Source: Candidatus Eiseniibacteriota bacterium (GTDB lineage Bacteria; Eisenbacteria; RBG-16-71-46; JAFGJU01). From it: DNA of 40,975 bases. The stretch is from assembly GCA_020349905.1 (NCBI GenBank), contig CP070702.1:1258339-1299313 (forward strand), read 5' to 3'. The stretch's first letter is position 1, and each line of letters begins with the position of its first letter. Of the stretch, positions 24,247 through 32,233 are shown one piece after another. A program made the position numbers and the translations under genes. Below the pieces are notes generated by a model. The model saw only the letters and a list, made by a program, of their open reading frames with translations, made no database searches and was not told the DNA's origin.

Positions 24247-25323
24247 ATGCTCACGATGACAGACAAAAAGTCTCACGGCTGGCTGAGGATCGTGCTGGGA
24301 ATCCTGGCTGTTCTTGCCCTGCTCTGGGCATTTTATGCCGCTCGCGAGATCGTTATGCTCCTTCTGTTCGCCATCCTCATGGCCTACGCCCTGAGTCCGG
24401 TGGTGGACTTCCTAGAACGGCTGAAACTGCCTTTCACTCCTATTCGGGTCGGACGCCGCGTGGCCTCTGGAGCAGTCGTGGCAGGGGTGGTGGCTTTTTT
24501 CGTTCTTCTCCTCTCAAAGGTCTTGCCGGCCATAGGAAGCCAGATCAACAACGTTCTGAGTGATTTGCCTTCCTACATGGAACGGCTCAAAGAGGGGGTC
24601 GCCGCTCTGGAGAGCAAGTACGGGGAAAACGCGATCATTTCCTCCTGGCTTTCCTCCCTCCAAACCGAGCTCGGTAAGATCTCTCTTGAGTCCGGTCGCT
24701 ACATCGGCAAGGGGCTTTTCACGGCCGTGAACATGGTCATCCGCCTCGTGGGGCTGGTGCTCATCCCTATTGCGACTTTCTACGTTCTGGACGACGGTAA
24801 GAAATTCAGAGAGGGGCTGATGAGAGTAATCCCGGAGGCCAGAAGAGAGAGAGCCGAAGAGGTCCTGACGGACGTTGACAGGGCTCTCTCCTCTTACGTG
24901 AGAGGCCTCGGCATCGTCTGCCTGTTTATGGCGGCCGCAGCCACTCTCGCGTTTGCCCTCGTTGGGCTGAACTACCCTCTGGTGCTAGGGCTTTTTGCCG
25001 GTGCATGTGAGGTTGTTCCCTTCTTGGGCTTCACGCTGGCCTCGATCGCCATAGTGCTCGTGGGCGTATTCCAGTCTCCCTGGATGGCGGTCAAGGGGTT
25101 TCTCGTCTATCTCGCTCTCAACCAGTTTCTCTCCTTCGTGGTTGGCCCACGTGTGATGGGTACCAGGATGAAGCTGCATCCCCTCACTGTTCTGGTTGCT
25201 GTCATGGTAGGTGCCAAGGTCGCCGGGCTGGTCGGAGTCGTTCTCGCGCTTCCCGCCACCTCGGTGGGCAAGGTCCTGATTATGCACCTGATTGGAAGGA
25301 GGGTGGGTGAGGAGGAGGGTTAG
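24247..25323 (+). CDS. AI-2E family transporter (TqsA/PerM-like permease)
   Basis: A membrane protein of about 358 residues; start at ATG 24247 behind GAAGG (a TTG at 24241 and ATG at 24256 are alternatives). It has N-terminal hydrophobic helices (VLGILAVLALLWAFYAA, REIVMLLLFAILMAYALSPV), a soluble helical middle (about 100-150) and a C-terminal bundle with GLVLIPIATFYVLDD, VLGLFAGACEVVPFLGFTLA and LNQFLSFVVGPRVMG. The last two are diagnostic. Despite the family name, members include Na+/H+ antiporters and exporters of varied compounds, so the substrate is not assignable. Confidence 0.9.
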   Translation: MLTMTDKKSHGWLRIVLGILAVLALLWAFYAAREIVMLLLFAILMAYALSPVVDFLERLKLPFTPIRVGRRVASGAVVAGVVAFFVLLLSKVLPAIGSQINNVLSDLPSYMERLKEGVAALESKYGENAIISSWLSSLQTELGKISLESGRYIGKGLFTAVNMVIRLVGLVLIPIATFYVLDDGKKFREGLMRVIPEARRERAEEVLTDVDRALSSYVRGLGIVCLFMAAAATLAFALVGLNYPLVLGLFAGACEVVPFLGFTLASIAIVLVGVFQSPWMAVKGFLVYLALNQFLSFVVGPRVMGTRMKLHPLTVLVAVMVGAKVAGLVGVVLALPATSVGKVLIMHLIGRRVGEEEG

Positions 25324-25375
25324 AAGAGTAGTCAGCCCGCTGCCTGACTCCTCGTACCTCGCGTATTCGAATTAG

Positions 25376-26605
25376 ATGGAAACTGCTTGTTCTCCTGCTG
25401 GCGCCGTCTCAGGAATCCTCCTGTCTGTCGCACTTATAGTCGTCCTGCTTCGCTTTCGCTTCGACCTGGGGTTGTCTCTCTTCGCGGGAGCCGCGCTGAT
25501 AGGTCTCTGCTCGGGGATGGGTGCACGGCAGGTGCTGGCGACGCTCGCGCTTTCGTGCATCGAACTCTCCACGTTGCACGTGCTCGCCGTGATAGTGCTG
25601 ATCATGTTTCTTGCCGAGGTGGCGTCGCATCACGGTTACCTTGAGACATTCACGAGGGCCCTCCAGCGGCTCATCTCGGACAGGCGGATAAACATGTGTC
25701 TCATCCCGGCGTTCGGGGGGTTGCTGCCGATGCCGGGTGGGGCCATGTGGTCGGCGCCTCTGGTGGCAAGCGTGGGGGACGCGCCGGGCATCACGCCGGA
25801 ACATCGAACCTACGTCAACTACTGGTTCAGGCACGTCTGGGAGTATGTCCTGCCTATCTATCCTGGACTAGTAATCGCGTCGGCCATCGTGATGATCCCC
25901 ATCGAGCAGATTGTCGTGACGCAGGCGCCGCTCTGTGGAGCTGCTATCTTCTCGGGTGCGATCGTGGTCTTCGTGCGGATTAAAAACGGAGAGAGTACGC
26001 AGGTACGCGACCGCGCCGTGACTCGAGAACTCGTGGGGATGCTGTCGGGCATATGGCCGTTTGCGTTTGTCATCGTACTGGTCCTGGTCTTTAAGGCAAA
26101 CCTCCTCGCAGTGATTGTGGTGACGATAATCCTGATAGCCGTTTTGAAGAAGACGGGTCTTCGAAGGCTGGGAGGACTGGCCAAGAAGTCATTCTCTCTG
26201 TCGACAATCTCTCTGGTTCTCGGGGTGATGGCGTTCAAGGAGGTCATGGAAGTCGGGGGTGTCGTGCGCGTTTTCCCGGGGATGCTGGCGCTGCTGGGTG
26301 TACCGGACGCCGTCGTCCTATTCCTGGTTCCCATGCTCGTGGGACTGCTGACCGGAATCGCGCAGGCCTTCGTGGGCGTGGCCTTTCCGGTGGTTCTTCC
26401 CTTCGTGTTGGCCTCTTCCTCGCCCGTCTCCGCGGTGGCCGTCGCATACGCAGGTGGGTTCCTAGGAGTGCTTCTTTCGCCGGTGCATCTCTGTCTTATT
26501 CTGACTCACCACTATTTCGGAGCAGCTCTCGGGAGAGTGTATCAGCTGATGCTCTTTCCCACGGCAGCCGTGGCTCTCGTTGCTTTTGCCATCGGCTTGC
26601 GGTAG
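25376..26605 (+). CDS. DUF401 family membrane permease
   Basis: A 409-residue integral membrane protein with about ten to twelve hydrophobic segments. The segment PAFGGLLPMPGGAMWSAPLV is the signature of DUF401 (TIGR00529), a group within the ion-transporter/gluconate-permease-like superfamily with unknown substrate. Other matches are SGIWPFAFVIVLVLVFKANL and LVGLLTGIAQAFVGVAFPVV. No Shine-Dalgarno precedes the ATG (GTATTCGAATTAGATG), so translation may be weak or the mRNA leaderless. It lies 52 bases after the AI-2E gene and just upstream of cca. Confidence 0.85.
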   Translation: METACSPAGAVSGILLSVALIVVLLRFRFDLGLSLFAGAALIGLCSGMGARQVLATLALSCIELSTLHVLAVIVLIMFLAEVASHHGYLETFTRALQRLISDRRINMCLIPAFGGLLPMPGGAMWSAPLVASVGDAPGITPEHRTYVNYWFRHVWEYVLPIYPGLVIASAIVMIPIEQIVVTQAPLCGAAIFSGAIVVFVRIKNGESTQVRDRAVTRELVGMLSGIWPFAFVIVLVLVFKANLLAVIVVTIILIAVLKKTGLRRLGGLAKKSFSLSTISLVLGVMAFKEVMEVGGVVRVFPGMLALLGVPDAVVLFLVPMLVGLLTGIAQAFVGVAFPVVLPFVLASSSPVSAVAVAYAGGFLGVLLSPVHLCLILTHHYFGAALGRVYQLMLFPTAAVALVAFAIGLR

Positions 26606-26699
26606 ATTCTTGAGTGAGGCGAAGCGGCGCATCATCGCTAGGCAGACCAGTCATGCACCCTTGTTCCGTGCCCAACGTCCGCCAGGGATTGTGAGTGTC

Positions 26700-28115
26700 A
26701 TGAAGAAGAAAAGAGCAAAACAGGGAAAGCGAGAGGCTAGCGAGCCGTCACGGCTTCTTGCGCAGCGTTTTGCTGTCGAGGCGCCAGGCAGTCTTCTGGA
26801 CGTGCTTTCCGCTCTGAGGAGCGCCGGGTTCAAGGCGTACGTCGTGGGCGGGAGCGTGCGGGACCTGCTCCTGGAGAGGCCGGTGAAGGACTGGGACGTG
26901 GCCACGGACGCCCTACCCGAACAGGTGGAAGGCAAGTTCTCGAAGACGGTAGCGACAGGGAAGGCGCACGGCACCGTCACTGTGCTTCACGGCGAGAGGA
27001 CGTTTGAAGTCACGACGTTTCGCCGCGACGGCGAGTATCCTGACGCTAGGCATCCGGAGAAGGTTTTTTTCACGGACGACGTCAGAGTGGACCTTTCTAG
27101 GCGCGACTTCACGGTCAACGCCATCGCCTACGAGCCGGTCGCTGGAGAAATCATCTGTCCTCACCAGGGACTCTCGGACATAGACAGGAGGCTGATACGG
27201 ACCGTCGGGGATCCTGTGGAGCGATTCCGAGAGGACGGACTGCGTCCCCTTCGAGCGATCCGGTTCGCTTGCCAGCTGGATTTCGAAATAGAAGCAGAGA
27301 CGTTTCAAGCGATACCTGCCGTTCTTGACAGGGCCTCACTCGTCTCCATGGAACGCGTACGTGACGAGCTGCTGAAGATCCTGGAATCCGCCAAGCCCTC
27401 GCGAGGATTCGAGATGATGCGCCAGTCCGGACTGCTGGCCCTTTTTCTTCCGGAGCTCGAGGCAAGCCGAGGAGTCGTACAAAACGAGTTTCATGCGTAT
27501 GACGTCTATTGGCACAGTCTCCATACGTGCGACGCGGTGCCGGCAGACAAGCCTCTCCTCAGGCTCGCGGGGCTTCTACACGACCTGGGCAAACCTTCGA
27601 CCCGGGAGGAGAGGGACGGGCGGGCTACCTTTTATAATCATCAGCACGTGGGTGCCGAGATGGTCTCAGAGATTATGAACCGGCTCAAGTTCAGCGGTGC
27701 GGACAGGGACTACGCGGTCAATCTTGTCGACAATCACATGTTCGATTACCGGAGCGAGTGGACTGACGGAGCGCTCCGCAGGTTTATGAGGAGGGTAGGA
27801 GTGGAGATGATTGCCGACGCGTTCGATCTCCGTATCGCCGATTTCCTCGGAAACGGTCTGAAGCAAGGATTTCCTCAATACCTTGAGGAAATGAGGGGGC
27901 GCATCGAGAGGCTTCTGGAGAAGGACGAGGCTCTGTCGGTCGCAGACCTGGCCGTTGACGGGCGCGACGTGATGAGAGAGCTTGGCATAGGGCCCCAGCA
28001 AAGAGTTGGTCAGGTGCTCAAGGAGTTTCTGGAGGTGGTGTTAGACGACCCGGGCCTCAACACGCGGGAGGAACTCCTGGGACGGCTCAGGAAGATGAGA
28101 GCCGGCGGCCAATGA
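26700..28115 (+). CDS. cca: CCA tRNA nucleotidyltransferase / poly(A) polymerase family, with HD domain
   Basis: The start is set at ATG 26700 (MKKKRAKQGKRE), giving 471 residues. The class II nucleotidyltransferase head has AYVVGGSVRDLLL and the metal-binding DWDVATDA, then RRDFTVNAIAYEP and RFREDGLRPLRAIRFACQL (neck motifs). An HD phosphohydrolase domain follows with RLAGLLHDLGKPSTRE and NHQHVGAEM. The arrangement matches CCA-adding enzymes with a fused HD domain that repair or add the tRNA 3' CCA. A basic N-terminal extension of about 25 residues is unusual. Pure poly(A) polymerase or A-adding activity cannot be excluded by eye. Confidence 0.92.
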   Translation: MKKKRAKQGKREASEPSRLLAQRFAVEAPGSLLDVLSALRSAGFKAYVVGGSVRDLLLERPVKDWDVATDALPEQVEGKFSKTVATGKAHGTVTVLHGERTFEVTTFRRDGEYPDARHPEKVFFTDDVRVDLSRRDFTVNAIAYEPVAGEIICPHQGLSDIDRRLIRTVGDPVERFREDGLRPLRAIRFACQLDFEIEAETFQAIPAVLDRASLVSMERVRDELLKILESAKPSRGFEMMRQSGLLALFLPELEASRGVVQNEFHAYDVYWHSLHTCDAVPADKPLLRLAGLLHDLGKPSTREERDGRATFYNHQHVGAEMVSEIMNRLKFSGADRDYAVNLVDNHMFDYRSEWTDGALRRFMRRVGVEMIADAFDLRIADFLGNGLKQGFPQYLEEMRGRIERLLEKDEALSVADLAVDGRDVMRELGIGPQQRVGQVLKEFLEVVLDDPGLNTREELLGRLRKMRAGGQ

Positions 28116-28150
28116 CGCTAGAACGAGTCCCTCTCGGCGGGACTTTCGTG

Positions 28151-28179
28151 TTGACACGTCCTGCCTTCGCCCGTAGCAT
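28151..28179 (+). promoter_or_regulatory. Strong sigma70 promoter for the M23 peptidase gene
   Basis: TTGACA (28151-28156), 17-base spacer, TAGCAT (28174-28179); predicted start near 28186, giving a leader of about 23 bases to the ATG at 28209. Confidence 0.7.
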
Positions 28180-28208
28180 CTTGAGGCCCGATGACAAGAG
28201 GGGACACA

Positions 28209-29537
28209 ATGGTTAGAAGAAAGAGGACCGGTCAGTTCACTGGTCTGGGGCAGCTTATAGTGCTCCTCGTTGTCGTTTGCGCTGTGCTCACGGTTTTCTG
28301 GCGCATAAGCGCGCGACAGAAGAGCGCCGCCTCTTTTCAGTCGATGGACTCCACGAATGCCCTGGCCTCCGCCGTCCCCGAACTTCATTCCGAATCTGAC
28401 ACACTTCGCTCAGGAGGTTCGCTGCACGCCTCCCTTCTGGGCAAGCACATCTCTGCGGAAGACATCACTGGCGTTCTCAGCACACTGGGCAGTGTCATTG
28501 ACCTCAAGAGGTCTCTACCCGGGGAATCATATGAACTCGTGACGGACGGTGAAGGAAGCCTCAAGAGATTGAGGTACTGCAAGACCCCTGGCGAGGTCTT
28601 CGTGGTGGAGCCGGCCGAGGACGGGTTGACCGTGTTTCAGGAGAACATACCTCTGACCAAAATCGTGCGAAAGGTCGAGGGTGTCATAAAGCTATCTCTA
28701 TACGATGCGGTCTGCGCCTCCGGCGGTGACGCTGAACTGGCGGTACTTCTAAGCGATATCTTTGCTTGGGACATCGATTTCTTCACAGATCCGCGGGAAG
28801 GGGACAGGTTCTGCGTTCTGTTCGAACAATACCGGCGTGGCGAGTACAATAAGAGTTACGGAAGAATCCTGACCGCCTCTTACAACGGCAAGGAAATCTC
28901 CAAAGATGCCTTTCTCTTCCAGCTGGCTAACGGTAAGAGCGGCTATTTCGATGAAAAGGGGCAGTCTCTCCGCAGGGCGTTCCTTCGCTCGCCGCTCAAC
29001 TACAGGAGAATCAGCTCGTACTTCACAAACAGGCGCTTTCACCCGATTCTAAAGCGCTACAGGCCGCATCACGGGATAGACTACGCTGCCAGCTATGGAA
29101 CGCCGATCGTGTCAGTAGGGGAGGGCACGGTTACCTACGCGGGGTGGAAAGGGGGCTACGGCCGCTTTGTCAGTGTGCGGCACAATTCCACCTACACAAC
29201 GACCTACGGACATCTGTCCAAGTTCGGAAAGGGAATCGTAAGAGGGGCCAGGGTGAAGCAGGGACAGGTGATTGGCTACGTGGGTTCGAGCGGGCTGTCG
29301 ACCGGTCCGCATCTGGACTTCCGCATGACGCGAAACGGGTCTTTCATCAATCCGCTCCGATTGAAGGTTCCCTCGCTTGACCCCGTGCCGAAGGGGGAAC
29401 TGGAGACTTTCAGGTCTCACGTGAGAGTGCTGACAGATGCGATGAACGAGCTTTCCAGCTCTCAGAGCCTGGAGTTCGTTCAGTTCGAGCGGTGGTTTTT
29501 CCCGGACACGACGTCACACACAGTGGTTTCCCGCTGA
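28209..29537 (+). CDS. M23 family metallopeptidase (LytM-domain, peptidoglycan-associated)
   Basis: Starting at ATG 28209 behind GAGGGG, the 442-residue protein has a basic N-terminus and one TM segment (GQLIVLLVVVCAVLTVFW). A middle region resembles the OapA/LysM-like domain of Gram-negative M23 proteins (IFAWDIDFFTDPREGDRFCV). The LytM domain follows from about residue 270: RPHHGIDYAASYGTPI (His and Asp zinc ligands), TTTYGHLSKFG and STGPHLDFRM. The last motif has HLD in place of the usual HLH, a variant present in related proteins. It probably cleaves peptidoglycan cross-links in the periplasm. Confidence 0.93.
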   Translation: MVRRKRTGQFTGLGQLIVLLVVVCAVLTVFWRISARQKSAASFQSMDSTNALASAVPELHSESDTLRSGGSLHASLLGKHISAEDITGVLSTLGSVIDLKRSLPGESYELVTDGEGSLKRLRYCKTPGEVFVVEPAEDGLTVFQENIPLTKIVRKVEGVIKLSLYDAVCASGGDAELAVLLSDIFAWDIDFFTDPREGDRFCVLFEQYRRGEYNKSYGRILTASYNGKEISKDAFLFQLANGKSGYFDEKGQSLRRAFLRSPLNYRRISSYFTNRRFHPILKRYRPHHGIDYAASYGTPIVSVGEGTVTYAGWKGGYGRFVSVRHNSTYTTTYGHLSKFGKGIVRGARVKQGQVIGYVGSSGLSTGPHLDFRMTRNGSFINPLRLKVPSLDPVPKGELETFRSHVRVLTDAMNELSSSQSLEFVQFERWFFPDTTSHTVVSR

Positions 29538-29660
29538 CAGGCCGAGCAGAGGAATGCCCGCCCGCAACAGACTGCGGTGGTGAATGTTTGACGAACGGGC
29601 CAGCACCCGGACTACCCCTTTGCGCAGGGCCCTGTTACGGGTCGCTATCCCCGTTTTCGC

Positions 29661-29689
29661 TTGACAGTCGGCGGTGCCGGTGTTACCGT
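29661..29689 (+). promoter_or_regulatory. Probable promoter for the polyprenyl synthase operon
   Basis: TTGACA (29661-29666), 17-base spacer, TACCGT (29684-29689). A weak hairpin with T-run, ACGGG/CCCGT at 29637-29654, lies just upstream and may end the M23 transcript. A small inverted repeat GTTAT-GACA-ATAAC follows. Confidence 0.45.
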
Positions 29690-29750
29690 GTAAGTGTTGT
29701 TATGACAATAACCTATTTGTTGTTGGGCATGCTTTCAAACGGTGGCTGAG

Positions 29751-30725
29751 ATGAAACTGGCGGAGCTTCAGTCTGCGGTGAGAGGAGAGCTGGACGAGCT
29801 CGAACAGCAGTTGAGCGAAGCTCTCGTGTCGCATCTTCCCCTGATTCGGACGGTGGCCGATCATCTCTTACTTACGCGAGGGAAGAGATTTAGGCCCACT
29901 CTCCTTCTTCTGAGCGCAAAGATGAGCAACAGCCCACCTTCTGAGGCCATCCGCGCCGCGACAGTAGTTGAACTGATTCACACCGCCACACTCATCCACG
30001 ACGATTCGATCGACAAGAGTGAGCTCAGGCGAGGGGTGCCCACGGTAAACTTCAAGTGGGACGACGATGTATCGATAGCCATGGGCGACTTCCTTTACTC
30101 CAAGGCTTTCTACCTGCTTGTGAGTAACGGAATGTACGAGACGATGGACATACTTGCCGAGGCCACACACCGCATGAGTGTCGGAGAAATGCTCGAGATT
30201 GAGCGGCGCGACGATGTTGATGTCACCGAGGACGATTACATGACGATGATCACTGAGAAGACTGCATCCCTGATGTCCGCCTCCTGCGAAATCGGCGCTG
30301 TGCTGGGAGACACGCAGGACGGGGCCCGGGGCTATTTCTCACGGTTCGGCCACGCCGTCGGGCTCGCGTTCCAGATAACGGACGACCTCTTCGATTTCAT
30401 GGGACGGGAAAAGGAGCTTGGCAAAGAGATTGGAAGCGATGTCAGGGGAGGGAAGTTCACCCTTCCTCTTATCGCGGCCCTGCGCAACGCTACTTCCCGT
30501 GACAGAGCCAGGATTCACAAGATACTGAAGTCCGGCTCTCTCATGGATGGAAACTGGCAGGAACTCCTCACTTTGATAGACGAGTACGACGGTATCCGGT
30601 ACTCCAGGGAGAGAGCTTTCGCCTATGCGGCTGAGGCGAAAGACGTCATCAAGCGTTTCGAGGGTTCTCCCTGCTATCCGTCTCTTTGCTCCGCGGTCGA
30701 CTACACGGTGGAGAGAAAACGCTAG
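29751..30725 (+). CDS. Trans-isoprenyl diphosphate synthase (polyprenyl synthetase)
   Basis: A protein of 324 residues, start at ATG 29751 (GTG 29742 is an alternative). Family motifs: GKRFRPTLLLLSAKM, the first Asp-rich motif LIHDDSIDKSELRRGVPTVN (DDxxD), GDFLYSKAFYLL and the second Asp-rich motif FQITDDLFDFMG. The overall pattern fits long-chain synthases (hepta- to decaprenyl) that make the quinone side chain from IPP. The chain length cannot be read reliably. It may be cotranscribed with the radical SAM gene 113 bases downstream. Confidence 0.93.
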   Translation: MKLAELQSAVRGELDELEQQLSEALVSHLPLIRTVADHLLLTRGKRFRPTLLLLSAKMSNSPPSEAIRAATVVELIHTATLIHDDSIDKSELRRGVPTVNFKWDDDVSIAMGDFLYSKAFYLLVSNGMYETMDILAEATHRMSVGEMLEIERRDDVDVTEDDYMTMITEKTASLMSASCEIGAVLGDTQDGARGYFSRFGHAVGLAFQITDDLFDFMGREKELGKEIGSDVRGGKFTLPLIAALRNATSRDRARIHKILKSGSLMDGNWQELLTLIDEYDGIRYSRERAFAYAAEAKDVIKRFEGSPCYPSLCSAVDYTVERKR

Positions 30726-30838
30726 GTTGATGCCTCGCACTGTGACCTCCCTTTCTGCCATCAGAGACGTTCCTGAGACCGAGCGACATACTGAGGAAAG
30801 CCACAGTTCCGGCGGCTGCCTGACGGGAGGCGACCTGC

Positions 30839-31828
30839 ATGTTTGAGGCGATGCACTGGACCTCCACTGAAGACGGACGAGTGCGGTGCGAGTTATGTCC
30901 GCATCACTGCGTTCTCTCCGATGGACAGACCGGGATATGCATGGGCAGGGTGAACAGCAAGGGGAAGCTGTATTCGAAAAACTTCGGCCATCTGGTTTCG
31001 GCTGCCCTGGATCCGATAGAGAAGAAACCGCTCTATCACTTTCACCCGGGAAGCCTGATTCTCTCCGTCGGCCCAAACGGCTGTAACTTCCGATGTCCCT
31101 TCTGTCAAAATTGGGAGATTTCGCAACAGGAGGTGCGCACCTCGTTTGTCCCTCCCGAAGAGCTCGTGGAATCGGCGGGCCGGGACGGTTCCATCGGTAT
31201 CTCGTACACCTATACGGAACCTCTCGTATGGTACGAGTACGTATTCGAGTGCTCGAGACTGGCGAAAGAGAGGGGATTGGTGAACGTTCTGGTCACCAAC
31301 GGATTCGTGGAAGAGAAGCCTCTGAAGGAGCTTCTGCAGTACGTGGATGCTCTGAATATAGATCTGAAATCTATAAGGGAGTCGTTCTATCAGAAGCTGT
31401 GCAAGGCATCGCTGGCCCCGGTCCTCAGAACCTGCAAGATCGCAAAGAAGCATTGCCACGTTGAGATCACGAATCTGATGATCCCCGGAGAGAACACGGA
31501 CAGGAAGGAAGTGGAGGAGCTTGTGCACTGGGTGGCTTCGAATCTGGGGCAGGAGACACCTCTGCACTTCTCGCGCTACTTCCCTCATTACAAGATGGCC
31601 GCGAAGCCTACGCCTGAATCGACACTACTCACAGCGTACGAGATCGGGAAGAAGGAGCTTTTCTACTGTTATCTTGGCAACATTCTCACCAGGACCGGTT
31701 CGAACACCTGCTGTCCGGTGTGCGATAACGTTCTTGTGGAGAGGCAGGGTTATTCGGTCAGCCTGACCGGCGTCAAGAAGGGGAAATGTTCGAGCTGCGG
31801 CAGAACGGCCGACCTCGTGCTGCGGTAG
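30839..31828 (+). CDS. amrS: AmmeMemoRadiSam system radical SAM enzyme (AmrS)
   Basis: A 329-residue radical SAM protein related to pyruvate formate-lyase activases. It opens with VRCELCPHHCVLSDGQTGIC, then NFGHLVSAALDPIEKKPLYHF. The cluster motif is NGCNFRCPFCQNWEISQ, with SAM-binding SYTYTEPLVWYEY. A C-terminal zinc ribbon (CCPVCDNVLVER and CSSCGRTADLVL) is typical of AmrS. The usual partners AmrA (AMMECR1) and AmrB (Memo) are not in this window. GGGAGG lies nine bases upstream of the ATG. The substrate is unknown. Confidence 0.93.
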   Translation: MFEAMHWTSTEDGRVRCELCPHHCVLSDGQTGICMGRVNSKGKLYSKNFGHLVSAALDPIEKKPLYHFHPGSLILSVGPNGCNFRCPFCQNWEISQQEVRTSFVPPEELVESAGRDGSIGISYTYTEPLVWYEYVFECSRLAKERGLVNVLVTNGFVEEKPLKELLQYVDALNIDLKSIRESFYQKLCKASLAPVLRTCKIAKKHCHVEITNLMIPGENTDRKEVEELVHWVASNLGQETPLHFSRYFPHYKMAAKPTPESTLLTAYEIGKKELFYCYLGNILTRTGSNTCCPVCDNVLVERQGYSVSLTGVKKGKCSSCGRTADLVLR

Positions 31829-31885
31829 AACGGGTGCCGTGGCCGTCGCGATGAGGCTGTAGCACTTCTGCTGGAAGGAGAAAGA

Positions 31886-32233
31886 CTGCTGACACCGCAC
31901 CAACTGGCAAGAGAGGCAGCCGACCTGGCTGTTTCTAAGAAGGCCGAGGAGGTCGTCATTCTTGATCTGAGGGGGCTGTCCACCGTGACAGATTTCTTCG
32001 TGATTTGCAGCGGAGGCTCTGACGTACACGTGAAGGCAATCTCTGACGCCGTGGAAGAAGGGCTGGAGGCGCGCGACGTCAAGAAGTGGCACATCGAGGG
32101 ATACAGGCACAGAAGATGGGTTCTTCTTGACTACGTGGACGTCGTGGTTCATATATTCAATCGCAAGGCACGTGAGTATTACGCACTGGAGAGGTTGTGG
32201 GGAGACGCCAAGAGTGAGAGAGTCGATAGTTGA
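31886..32233 (+). CDS. rsfS: Ribosome silencing factor RsfS (non-canonical CUG start)
   Basis: The family-matching part reads LLTPHQLAREAADLAVSKKA, then VVILDLRGLSTVTDFFVICS and WHIEGYRHRRWVLLDYVDVV, ending with VHIFNRKAREYYALERLW. This is a full RsfS (about 115 residues), which binds L14 and blocks subunit joining. In this frame no ATG, GTG or TTG exists before 31985, and starting there would delete the first 33 conserved residues. GGAAGGAG (31873-31880) sits correctly in front of two CTG codons (31886 and 31889), so initiation at CUG is the best reading. The end overlaps argS by 20 bases. Confidence 0.85.
   Translation: MLTPHQLAREAADLAVSKKAEEVVILDLRGLSTVTDFFVICSGGSDVHVKAISDAVEEGLEARDVKKWHIEGYRHRRWVLLDYVDVVVHIFNRKAREYYALERLWGDAKSERVDS

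Noticed and set aside
31697..31709. GGTTCGAACACC resembling a tRNA T-loop
   Set aside because: It is within the amrS coding sequence and no acceptor or anticodon stem can be drawn around it. No tRNA was found in the window.
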